From Przewalskia tangutica (taxonomy: Eukaryota > Streptophyta > Magnoliopsida > Solanales > Solanaceae): a stretch of 64,000 nucleotides of DNA. Positions 12,200-23,461 of the stretch are shown here, one piece after another (the first letter of the stretch is position 1; every line of letters begins with the position of its first letter). The position numbers and the translations under genes were made by a program. The notes below the pieces were generated by a model. That model saw nothing but the letters and a program-made list of their open reading frames with translations, had not been told where the DNA came from and searched no databases. The stretch covers positions 59,931,789 through 59,995,788 of the forward strand of contig CM056728.1 of the NCBI GenBank assembly GCA_029844215.1, given 5' to 3'.

Positions 12200-12950
12200 C
12201 CCGATCCATCGCTTCACTCCCTAGTCGTTCTAATCAAACCCGCCTGCAGGGCGATAGCTAAGGAAGGTGACGAACTACCCACCGATCCCGGCTAAGTCCT
12301 CCTACCAGGACACTCTTTCGACATCGCACTCGACGGTCATAGGTACAACAAGTACCAACTAAAAGACGACATTCCCGACGACGCTCACAACCGTGAACGG
12401 AAGCCCCGGAGTTCTAACCAACTCCTGTGATACCCCGAACGCCCCGAAATCCGTGGAAGACCACTCGCGTGGATGTGCATAATCAAATCACGCCGTGAGG
12501 TGACTCGCCTCGAAAGTTACCAAAGGACCTCGCCGCCCGCCCTCTTCTCGCCCTCGTTAACCCGTCGATCTCTACGCTTTCGCCTGCTGTGTATAAGCTC
12601 GCATACGTGCCATGCTCAAGACTAATCAAGAACTACTTGCACAACCCTCTCGTTGATATTCATCAAGACTCGCGTACATCGGTATACTCTCCGTAGTTAA
12701 ATCCATAGCTAGTAACAGGTCGCTTTGCAATCCATATTCTCTCGCTCGGTCGTGGAACGGCGTTCAAATATCATGGCCGCAGAGGAACCGCCGCCGTGCT
12801 AAACTTTATCGGGCTAGTGATGTCGCAGAAATCTCGAATGAAGCATTACCTAGGTAATGATTGGGCCTGTGCCCACGTGAACCTCGAACTCTACTCGCAG
12901 CCTCCCTAGCCGCTCGCCTCTGGGCCCGGGGTTTGCCCTACGCGAGGCAT
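12200..12950 (-). pseudogene. R3 gag remnant
   Basis: The minus-strand ATG at 12950 sits in the context ATGCCTCGCG, the gag start also seen in R2, R5, R6 and R7. The interval holds the gag core and zinc-knuckle region by position and by nucleotide similarity to R2. It is broken by many frameshifts and has no long open frame. Gag would form the cytoplasmic particle and package element RNA, but this copy is non-functional as written. It lies just after the primer-binding site, and the integrase remnant follows it with most of pol deleted. Confidence 0.6.
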
Positions 12951-13136
12951 AACGGTAAGTGGAAAGAAATACGTTAGAGGTCCAACTTACAACACAGCTC
13001 TAAGGCACGATCTCGAGTGAGAAGAATAGAAACCAATCCTAAATATCCTATAGCCTCACGATTATTGGTGTGGTGCACAACACACCGATAATCAAGACTT
13101 CATCGATACGGTTCAGACACTTTCCGAGGATTAATC

Positions 13137-13147
13137 GCTCGATACCA
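13137..13147 (-). promoter_or_regulatory. R3 primer-binding site, one base short
   Basis: The minus strand reads TGGTATCGAGC instead of the intact form in R1 and R2. The A of CAG is missing. The same loss is seen in R4, R5, R6 and R7. Confidence 0.8.
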
Positions 13148-14770
13148 CTTTTGTCACGACTCTGCCCGGCCCGTGGATCGTGCCTTACCCGCACCCTAGT
13201 GATACAACATCAGAGTAATAAGCGGAACATAAAACACATACATGAAACAAATGAAGTACAAACAAGAACTGAGAAAACTTGCCTTTCTAAGCATATATAT
13301 AAATAACAACTTTTTCAACATGAACAGCTTTAATCCTTTTACAAACCCCGCCCACAACAAGATTTCTGCACTTCTAAGAAATGATACGACAATAATGGCG
13401 GGACGGGGCCCGCCATACCCCGAATGTAAACACCTACAACAACAGGGACTATACCATCGATAAGCCTCCGAGAAACGGAGCTTTCCCAAACGCCGAATCG
13501 TGACCCTAAGAGCGAGGATCAATGATCGTGTACCTTTACTCGCAGATGAACGCAGCCCGGGCGAGGTCGCATAACAGTACCAAGTATGTGAAATCAAAAT
13601 AATTCATCAGAAATGAAATCATAGTAGTCTATACAAAGCAGAGACATGTATGATAACCAAATTACGCTTCACTATAAATAAGCAAATATGCCAAGTCGTG
13701 ACTCACGCCTCAAGTCATCACTCAAATTTAACAATGGGTCTCACGCCACAACATCAATCGTGCGTGGAATACCTTCCTCACGCCATAGCTTATGATATAC
13801 AAGCACCAAGGAATACACACGAACACCGTGTCCCACTGTGTCCTAATAAAACAAGACAGGTAGGCACGAAGGCATAGCCGACTACTAACACCCAGCATCA
13901 ACAAGGTCATAAATCGTAATGATATCCGCTTGACCGCCACATGATAAAAGCCGTCACTCGCTCGCAAGATCAAATGTGCGCGTCTAGCCTCGAACTTTCC
14001 GCAGCTCCGCATAGGCCAACCTCATAGGCCCGCATGAGGTATAACCCCGCATCGAGGGTAGCTACTCCGGCATCGCCCCGACTCGCACCGCACGCCACAA
14101 AGACCGCGTGACCACAAGCGGCCGTGAACTAACCCGAACTCCCGTAGTTCCGCATGGATCCCCGACCCGCATGAGGTATTCTCGAATCACGGTCCTGCAT
14201 CGCTCGAGTCTACCCCGCAGACGGAGGCAGCTTAACCTCCGACACAAGTCAAGGTGAGTGGTACAATACCAACATAACCCGATAGTCAAACAACTTTAAG
14301 CGCAAATCGAGGAAAACCCTTTACACTAACATCACAAGATACTAACACACGTAGCATCCTAACATGTTTACTTATCAAATCAACAAGAAAGTATTACAAG
14401 GCTATCACAAACCAATACAATCAAGTTATTCACACGAGGTACTTTCTATTAACAAGTTCGTATCTACCCCAAAGTACTTCACACATTAAATCTTTAAAAG
14501 ATCTGCTTTTTCACATAAGTCACACAATACCGTAGTATAAAATAGAGTGATTGTCCCTTTTAAGAAAACTAAAACTCTTACCTTTGTAAAATCAAGTAAC
14601 AACATTATTTTCCAAACGCCCAAGTTTGCCTAATTTCAAATGTTCACGTTTCTTATTTTAGAAAGGTTTCGTAGTTCATAGTCTTATTCATTTAAGAATA
14701 TAATTCTCTTTTAAACAATCGGAGAAACATAAGCCTTATATGTGAGTAGGATATTCTTGTTTATAACAAT

Positions 14771-14910
14771 CTTATTACAAAGACCATGATCTAGGAAATA
14801 TCATTTTGTCTCATCTTAGCTTCATGCAGATGGAAGTTTCTCCGGTTTTAATAATACTTAATTTATTCAATACATTTTCCTTTATTAACGCCGCAGTTGG
14901 TTTGTCGATA
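14771..14910. repeat. MITE-like inverted-repeat block in the R3 5' LTR
   Basis: This copy is collinear with 8668-8810 and carries the same tacattttcctttattaacg right side. Confidence 0.6.
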
Positions 14911-15896
14911 CACATTTCGATTTCCAAATCAAGAAACATTATCCCTTTTAAAAATCAAGTACTCATTACTCACGAATGAGGTTTCACACAAAATTCATAT
15001 AATTCATTTAAGTTAAGTCTCTTATCTTACAAGATCAAGTCTCTTAACTTCTAAAATAAATAAATCATTCGCTTTATCTCTCTTAAGCCGTTATACCTAA
15101 CTTCCCATAAAGCTAGTATAACTCTTAAGCTTTTAAAACCAAGTATTACTCTTCTTTAAAAACAGCTTTAATTCTCAACTACTTCAAGATTATTATTATT
15201 CGCTTAAGTCAAAAGACATTGCCGCATAACCACGCTCAATTAACACACGACGCTCACCGTACTACATAGTTATACACACATCATGCTAGAAGAGATAGGA
15301 AGAGGTTCACATACCTCGCGACGATTATCGACTATTAGCAAATCGCTCCACTGGCTATAACCCGCTTAGCCCGGTTCACCTTCTTAAGAAAGCACATGCT
15401 ACTCGCAGAACATTCAACCTATACAGGTTATACAAGTCTATCAAAGTCTAGACTACTCGGTAGAATAAATCTAGATGCAAGCTCCTACGGAAAATTGGGC
15501 AGCCCTTCCCTACCCGTCAACTACACAAGTCTACTGTAATACAGTCCTACGTAATTACGCTCGCTTCTTAACTTTAAATTGTGCTTAAGTCCAAGGACAT
15601 TGCCACAACATTAAGTTCAAGACTATATATAGTATACTTCAACTATATATTCTAACATCATGTAATTTCCAATTACAAAAGAGGGACAAGATAATTACCT
15701 CGATAAGCCCATAATTATCCAAGTTAAAATGTCGATCCTGGGCAACGTTTAGCTCCAACCCCGAGCGCTCCAACCCGCTCTAAACCACCCTCAGAAGTTC
15801 TAACCAACTTCTACACAATACTCCAACGGACTATGGAGATTTTCCTTGTGGTTTGCTTTGACCGACGGAAGTATAATAGTATTTGGCTTTTCAGAT

Positions 15897-16778
15897 AGGC
15901 ACTACGAGGTCAAGATAACAGTACTAAAACATATCATTTTGATAGTATACTAACATAACAACTTATCTTTAAACAATATAAGCATTTATCAAACCATCTT
16001 TATTATTCTTTTCACAATACAAGTCCGTTATAAACAAACTTGTTTCTTTTATAAATCTTAAGTGGTTATACTTACTTCCCATAAAGCTAGTATAACTCTT
16101 AAGCAAAACCAATTAGTTCTAATGTTTTTATTATCTTAAGTCAAAGACATTAGTTATATTGTAAAATATCATGCTTTAGGAAGAATCACATACCTTAACC
16201 ACATAATAGTCATATCTATTAAAGACTACTCAAGGTCATTTGAGCCATATAAGTATGTAAATTTTGATTAGTCTTTGATTAACACTTCAATTAAGTATTT
16301 ATACTATTCTTATATTATAACAAGTATTCTCTAATTCAAAAGAGGGTTAGGATTATTACATAATATCCTAGAAAAGTCGCTACTGAGCAAGGTTTGGTTC
16401 TTCACAACTTCTACTAAGTACTAAGGTTATTTTGGGCATTATAACAATACAAGAAGATAACTTTTCTAGATTTGGAGAATGAGGATTTTCAAGACTTGGA
16501 AAGTAATTTGTGGATGAAGAACTCTTCATCTTATTTATAGGTCAACCAATGGCCAAGATTTAGACAAGTGCAAGGCAAGTGTAGGTGAGGATTAACTATA
16601 CACAAATATCCTACCAACTTTTGAACAAGGCACCAAAACGCAAACTTCATCAATTCGTCCAAATGGGCGATTTCAAGTCCACAATCCAAAATGTTAAAAA
16701 TCCGCAAAAAATTAGAAATGGCATAATTTACGTGGAATAAAAAGCTTATCTTTAAGGCAAGAGAAATACGGTATAATG
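15897..16778 (-). mobile_element. About 880-base LTR-derived insert inside the R3 5' LTR
   Basis: The partner LTR reads straight through (cagatagtataacc near 9790), while here about 880 bases intervene. The insert is itself LTR-like but shortened. It contains gaggtcaagataacagtac near its left edge, cccataaagctagtataactc, a minus-strand TATA-like box (16532-16540) with ggtcaaccaatggccaaga beside it, and ends aatacggtataatg, close to the family C LTR edge. The order of these landmarks follows a full LTR with long pieces removed. I could not define a clean target duplication. It may be a compact solo LTR of a related element. Confidence 0.6.
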
Positions 16779-17468
16779 TATAACCTTAGAATACAACAAG
16801 GTATACGGCTAAGGTAATTTGGGCATTATAACAATACTTTGAGAGTATTTCTACACCACAAAGGGGTATTATACGAAAGAAACAAGGCAGGGGTACCCTA
16901 CGCTAGCACCACTAGGAGGGTGAAGTCTCGCCACAAGGCCACACAAGGGAGGGGCTCTCGCCAAGGGGAGGGATGGTGTTGGGAGAACACCTCTAAGAGA
17001 GGAGGTTTTAACACTTAGAGATTTGTGGAAATGATGAAGAATTCATCAAAGGGAGAGGGTATTTATAGGTCAAGTGAAGGCCAACCAATGGCCAAGATCT
17101 TGCCAAGTGCAAGGCAAGTGTAGGGCCAAGATCCACCCAAGTGTCCTTGACCAACTAACACACAAAATATCCTACCAACTCCCCTTGACCAACAAGGCCA
17201 ATTCGCCCACCTCCCTTTACCGCCCATTCACGTCCGCCAATGAGAGGTGCCAAGTGGCGCCTCTTGTTGGCCCAACACGCTTCGCCTCTGAAAAATCCGT
17301 AAAAATTATATATGACATAGCCTGAAATTCCCCTACGAATGATGTGTAAACGTTTCTTCGAAAAACGACTCTAATCGGGTGTTGTGCACAAAAGTAAATC
17401 GCCAAGCCTATTCTCGTTCAAATTTTCTACGCACGCCCCACGCATATACTCAAAATACGGGTATAACA

Positions 17469-20417
17469 ATGAAATCATAATAGTCTATATAAAATGTAAG
17501 ACATATATGATAACCAATTTACGATACACACATGTAAGCAAATATGTCAAGTCGTGGACTCACGCCTCAAAGTCATCACTCAAATATAACCACGGGTCTC
17601 ATGCCCACAATATCAATCACGCTCGTGGAATTCCTTCCTCACCGGTGATCCATGATATAAAAACACCAAGGAATACACATGAACACCGTGTCCCACTGTG
17701 TCATAATAAAACCGTGACGGTAAGTACGAAGGCATAGCCGACTACTAGAACTCACCGTACTCAACAATGTCAGAAATCAGATCACGAGGTCTTTCTAGAC
17801 CGCCACATGATCGGCGGGCCACTCTCCCTCGATTAATGCGCGTCTAACCTCGAACTCACCGCAGCTCCGCATAGCCACATAGGCCCGCATGAGGTACTCT
17901 CGTGACGGGGTAGCTAACCCGCAGATCAACTCGACCCAAGTCCGCATGGCCACACATGGACCGCATGAGGTATTCTCGTGACGGCCAGAATACACCCGAG
18001 TGATCATCCTGCCTGAACTCCCGCAGCTCCGCATAGGTCACATGGACCTGCATGAGGTATTCCTCGCATCGGGGGTAGCTAACCCGCGACAACATAACAA
18101 GTCAGGGGGGTATGTGATATAATACCAGTACAATGGGCTTATCGTTAAACAACGTAAGCACAACAAGAATAACCCCCTTACACAACATCACAAGATACTA
18201 ACACACGTAGCATCATAACATGTTCACTTTATTAAACCGACAAGAAGTATTACAAGGCTATCACAGGCAAATCATAGGCAAGTTACTCACACAAGGTACT
18301 TTTATTTGATGTCAACAAATCTGGGTTTTAACCCCAAAGTACTACATACTTTAACTCTTTAAAAAAATCCATTTCTTTCACAAAAGTCACACGATACTCG
18401 TAGTATCAAAATAGAGTAACTATCTTTTTAAGTAAACCAAAACAATTTCCATACCTTCTTTTTAAACCAATCTTAAGACAAAAGCATGCCTTCCTTTTTA
18501 AACCATTTTAACACAAAACCATGTCTTCCTTTAAAACAAAGACACTTTTCCTTTTTAAAGTCAAGTAGCAATATACTTTTTAAACCAAGTGTCTTACTCT
18601 TTTAAAAACAAGTATCCTATACCTTTAAATCATATCTTTTAAGGAAACCAACCTCCAACTTTTAAAATGTCAAGTTATTATTTTAAATCCAATGATAAAA
18701 CCATTCTTTTGTTTTCATAAAGTCGTTATAAATAACTTTCCATAAAGCTATTATAACACTTTATGTTTTAAACCAACCAAGGACAACTATTCTCATTTTC
18801 GAAATCAAGATAACTCTATTCTTTAAAAGACCACACACCCATTACTCATGAATGAGGTTTTACAACTTTTTAACATAATTCAAGTCCTTAATATTTCATA
18901 ACAACTCACTTAACTTTGGAATCAAGTCAAGGACACAAAAGGAAAATCAAATTCCTTTAAACACACGCAAGGCCACCGCACTATATATATTTCACAACAA
19001 TCATGCTAGAAAGGATAGGAAGAGGTTTACATACCTCGCGACGATTATCGACAATAAGCAAAATGCTCCAAAGTACTATAACCCTGCTAGCCTTTTCCAC
19101 CCTCCAAGTAGAATACGCTACTCGTAGTACTTCAACCTATAATGGCCATAAAACATTTATTAACTTCTAGATCCCTTCAGAGAATATTTCTAAGTACAAG
19201 GTTCCATATTCTACGGAAAATCGCAGCACCTCCCCGTAACCACATAAATAACCTCCACTAACAAGGCCCGCTACCAGGCCAACGACTCCCAGGGGATTAC
19301 ACGTCTAACCGGACGTGTACAATTATGCCCTACAATAATACTACAAGTCTACTGTAAATACAGTCCAATGTAAATACAGTTCAATTCTTATCAATATTCA
19401 TTCTATATATAGTATATTCAACTATACATTACTACAACATGTAATCTCCAATTACAATAGGGGGATAAAGATCATTACCTCGATAAGCCCAAAATTATCC
19501 AAGTTTTATAAGTCGATCCTGAGCAATGTTTAGCTCCTAATCCTTACGCTCCAACCCGCTCCAAGCAACCCTTAGAAGTTTCTAAACAACTTCTCTTAAC
19601 ATTTCATCCAACTATGAAGATTTCCCTAGGGTTTCATTTTCGCGACTATTGGAATAAAGTAGTGTTTTCGGGCTCTTAGTATAAAGATAACTTTGGAATA
19701 CTACAAGAGATTTTTGGCTAAGGTATATGGGATTATAACAATACTTGAAGAAATTCTTTCACAAGAGGGGGGGGGGTGTTGGACGAGAACCACAAAGGGA
19801 GGGAGGGGAATTTTGCCTTGGAAAAATATTTCAAGTGAGGGATGAATAAAGTCTTGCAACAAGGGGGGTATTTATAGAGAAATCAATGGCTAGGATCAAA
19901 GCAAGTGTATGGTGAGGATTTGGTCCATGTGGGAGTGGAGTCTTCCAACCAAGTGTCCACCACAACAATGAGACATGTGTCCACCACAAAAATGGGACAA
20001 GTGGCTTGCCACTTGTCCACCAAAAACGTCCCACACATGTCCACCAACCATTCGGCCAACATGGCCACATGGGGGTGACACTTGTCGCCCCCCTACTCGT
20101 CCAAAATATTTCATCTTCCGAAAATATCCGTAATGCCAAAAATCCGAAAATAAAGTGGGCCTCACAAAATCGTAAATTTTCCCCGTGGGCCCCACGTGAC
20201 CAATTCCGGAAAATAAAATTTCCATAATTCTCAAATATTCTAAAAAGTCCGCATACCAAATCTGGGAATCCAATTCCCATTAACGAACCTTTTTCCTTCA
20301 CAAAATCCGGAAACTTTTCCGTCGAAAAGAATCACATCTTTCTTCCTTTCCAATTTAAATGTCGGATTCTCGTACGTACGTCCTTATATACATACTCTGG
20401 AACTACGGGGTGTAACA
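17469..20417 (-). mobile_element. R2 (family B) 3' LTR, segment 2
   Basis: This is the continuation of 6598-7060 after the R3 insertion; the first five bases are the target duplication. It aligns with 23920-26846. The minus-strand LTR start, TGTTACACCCCGTAG, is at 20417. A minus-strand TATA-like CTATAAATA is at 19868-19876. The 156-codon frame on the minus strand at 19831-20301 lies wholly in the LTR and is not supported as a gene. Confidence 0.9.
19868..19876 (-). promoter_or_regulatory. TATA-like box of the R2 3' LTR
   Basis: The minus strand reads CTATAAATA followed by CCCCCC. The equivalent box in the 5' LTR is at 26314-26322. Confidence 0.6.
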
Positions 20418-20453
20418 TTCTTCCGCCCTTAGAAACATTCGTCCCGAATGTTC
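20418..20453 (-). promoter_or_regulatory. R2 polypurine tract and inverted repeat
   Basis: The purine-rich tract abuts the LTR, and the inverted repeat (arms GAACATTCG and CGAATGTTTC) is at 20432-20453. Confidence 0.75.
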
Positions 20454-20814
20454 CTTCTAAGTCTCCAAACATACCTGCCGGTATAGTCTCCCCTACTATA
20501 CTTACGGAACCTATTATGCCACACATGGCCATAATACAACATACGCTCAAAAGCTCACACCCAAGCCAACGAAGAATAATCTCTAAAGCGTATAACAATA
20601 CTAATAGCTCCACCCATGGTCCAAAGGATACTTTCTTCACACCTTTACTTTATAAAAAGGACACTTCCATCTTCTTAGCGCCTCTTCGCCTCTTTTCTTA
20701 CTCGTCGTACCTTCCTCGTACACTCGAACTCTTCCTACTATACGTACCACATTTCTGTCATTGCTTCAGTTTTCAAAAATCTCGGGGTTACCATCTCCAA
20801 CTTGGTCATCATTA

Positions 20815-21535
20815 ACTGGGAACACTCTGGATGGATCTCCGATACTCTTCCGAAACCTAGCATCATGGAAGACCGGACGTACTGCCTCCTAAGTCGGACG
20901 GCGGTGCTAACTTATAGGCAATCTGGCCTATTTTACAAATGATCTGAAAATGCCCAAAGTACCTCGGGCTAAGTTTCCCTTGCTTTCCAAATCGCCACAC
21001 CTTCCGGTGGTACTTCAAGAAGACTCCACCACAACTGAACTCCAAGTGTCGACGCCGATTATCCACACTACTTCTGTTGACTATGAGCTGCTAATAACCT
21101 CTTCTGGATAAGCTTCACCTTATCCACATCCTGCTGAATCAAGTATGAACCAACTATCTGAACCTTGCCAACATCGAACCAATCGACCGGCAACCTACAC
21201 TTCCGCCCATACAAGGCTTCATAAGGCCCCATCCGAATACTGAAATGGTAGCTATTATAATACTCACTCAACAAGAGGAAAATAATCCTTACAGCTACCC
21301 CTGAAATCAAAACACCGGCCTGTAACCTATCCTCAAATGTCTGGATAAAACGCGCTGTTTGTCCATCGGCCCGAGGGTAAATGCAATACTGAGACTCACC
21401 TGAATTCCTAACCCCGCCTGGTAAAACCTCCAGAAAAAAAAGAAATAGCCACAACCGGGCCGCATCGCTCAAAAAAGTAGGAACCGATGCGGCCATACAA
21501 CCTTCACGATATATAACATCTCGCATAACCTCCGC
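20815..21535 (-). pseudogene. R2 integrase C-terminal fragment
   Basis: On the minus strand two overlapping frames give recognisable Ty3/gypsy integrase C-terminal sequence. The first (21068-21526) contains PRADGQTARFIQTFEDRLQ, then MGPYEALYGRKCRLPVDWFD and VDKVKLIQKRLLAAH. The second (20863-21066) contains GKLSPRYFGHFQI, the small barrel (GPY/F-like) module. GDPSRVFPVN follows near 20820-20845. The N-terminal zinc finger and the first two catalytic aspartates are absent, along with RT, RNase H and protease. It follows gag and the conserved block directly, so an internal deletion joined the gag side to the integrase end. Integrase would insert element DNA into the nuclear genome, but this fragment cannot. 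Confidence 0.8.
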
Positions 21536-21579
21536 GAGTAAATGCCTGATCGAAAGACAAGATGGATGGCCTCATCGCC

Positions 21580-21790
21580 CGACTCATCGTCGAACGCATC
21601 CACGAACTCGCACGATGGTTACTTAAACTTGGGCCTAACACCTCGTGACCTATCACTGGCGGGACCACCTCAACCGACCCCACCACGTTCTGCCGCGGTT
21701 GACCCGCGATATGGCCTCAACCCGACCCACTTCGCGCCAACCTCTCCGTTCCCCAATCCGGAACAATCTTACCAATTCACGTCATGAAAG
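21580..21790 (-). other. Conserved internal block (R2 copy)
   Basis: cgaacgcatccacgaactcg and aacttgggcctaacacc are visible on the plus strand. It is homologous to the blocks in R1, R3, R4, R5 and R7. An antisense frame (21542-21787) and a sense frame (21504-21686) both overlap it, and neither stays open in the other copies. Confidence 0.7.
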
Positions 21791-22059
21791 CTACCACTTT
21801 CATCTCACACTACCCATGGAATTATCCCACAATATATTTCACGCATACCAAGTACTTCGACAAAGACCAACCGTAAAATCATCCACGCAAGACGGCCTTG
21901 CATCCAAGGTCCCAACTGTTATAAATTCTAAGGCTCACCATTTCTCGTCCCTAGACTTACCCTTTTCAACTACCCATGTTTTCTAATCCACACCTAACAC
22001 AACGGCCATACCGAGGTGGGGGTGGCCTCCTCTAGCTAACACCCCTTCCTCTCCGAACC

Positions 22060-23255
22060 ACCAAATCCGAATCGACTGTAGGCTAAGTCATCCCACTGTA
22101 TCCTCCTACTAGGACATTCTCTCTCACACGTTCTCGACGGCCGGTAAAACAAGCATTAGTAACAAGACGACATTTCCCGGGATGACGTCTACCACATAGT
22201 GAACACTGAGGGGAAACTGAATCTGGCTGGCTAGAACCTATGTAAATCTGTGAACCAGAAACCCTGGAGTTCTGACCAACTCCTAAATACCCGAACGCCC
22301 CAAGTGCGTGGAGGACCACTCTGTACTGGTGGAGGCGCATAACCAGTCTGCTGCTGAGAAGGTCCGCCTCGAAAGTTACCAAAGGACTCGCCATTTCGCC
22401 TCTTTGCCGATCTTGTTAATCCGTCGATCTCTACGTTTCCTCGCCACGCGCATAAGCTCAGACGCGGCAATGTCCATGCTCGATCAAGAGCTACTCTTGT
22501 ACAACCTTTTAGTAGATAATCGTCAAGTCTTGTGACCTATCGGTGCACTCTATCCTCCATGTCTGCCACTAAAGCGGGGACATAACGAGCCAATGAGTCA
22601 AACTCGATACTGTATTCCCGAACCGTCCGCCCGTTCTGCCTCAACATCAAAAATCTATCTGCCCGTGCTCTCCTCATCTGCGAGGGCAAGAAGTGTGTAA
22701 GAAATGCCTCTGAGAACTCGTCCCAACTAGTTGGAGGCGCATGCTCCCCTGGGATAGTTCCCATGAATCAAACCAGTCGACTGCAGTATCACGCAGCCGA
22801 TGTGAACCTAATACCACCGACTCCGTCTCTGAGGCCTCGATCACTCTCATGATCCGCTACAACTGTCGTATAAACTCCTGAGGATCATCCTCAATCCTCG
22901 ACCCATAGAACTCTGGTGGACTGCAACTCCAAAAAGTCCCGAAGTTTCAAACCGTCGGCCTGGGTGTATACGGTACCACCGCCCCGCCTCATCCTCATGC
23001 TACAAGCCGAGCTAGTAACTGGGCCATCTCCTCGTAACCATATCCTCTATTACTGGCCGTGGGACCAGAGGCTCAAGTATCGTGGTCTCTGTAGCTACTG
23101 CTGTTGCTCTAAACTCTTCTGGGGCTAGCGGCGTCGCAGAACTCCCCGAATGAAGCACCACCTCAGGTGATGATCGCTCGTGCCTCAGACTCTCGTGTTC
23201 CACTAGCAGCCTCCTCACGCTCGCCTCGGGCCCTGGTTGCCTTGCGTAGAGGCAT
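22060..23255 (-). pseudogene. R2 gag remnant
   Basis: The start is taken as the ATG at 23255 (MPLRKATRARG), which matches the gag starts of the other elements. The retrotransposon gag core is clear at 22537-22764, with the stretches SWDEFSEAFLTHFLPSQMRR, EFDSLARYVPAL and MEDRVHR. The nucleic-acid-binding end (22083-22394) contains CSLCGRRHPGKCR, the first part of a Tekay-type cysteine/histidine cluster. At least three frame changes or stops separate these pieces. Gag would assemble the particle that packages element RNA. The primer-binding site lies about 190 bases upstream, and pol is almost wholly missing downstream. Confidence 0.8.
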
Positions 23256-23445
23256 AACTAGCACAAACGAATACGCCAGAGGGAGTCCAACTTATAACAC
23301 AGCTCTAAGGCACGATCTCAGAGTGAGAAGAATGGAAACCAATCCTAAATATCCTGCAGCCTCCTGATTATAGGTGTGGTGTACAACACGCCGATAATCA
23401 AGACTCTACTAGATACGGTCTGTAGACACTTTCCGAGGATTAACT

Positions 23446-23457
23446 GCTCTGATACCA
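23446..23457 (-). promoter_or_regulatory. R2 primer-binding site, intact
   Basis: The minus strand reads TGGTATCAGAGC, complementary to the initiator-Met tRNA 3' end. Confidence 0.9.
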
Positions 23458-23461
23458 CTTT

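Larger units (their letters stand above)
13152..17468 (-). mobile_element. R3 (family C) 5' LTR with an internal insertion
   Basis: This is the partner of 7061-10499. It is 4317 bases long because of an extra segment of about 880 bases (15897-16778). Outside that segment the two LTRs are collinear and close to identical in AT-rich parts, with small indels in GC-rich parts. It ends at 17468 and is followed by the ATGAA duplication and R2 sequence. Confidence 0.9.

Noticed and set aside
19831..20301. 156-codon minus-strand frame (also at 26276-26782 with 168 codons)
   Set aside because: It lies wholly within the two R2 LTRs, so the recurrence is LTR duplication. No known domain, and the tryptophan-rich text arises from ccaccaca repeats.
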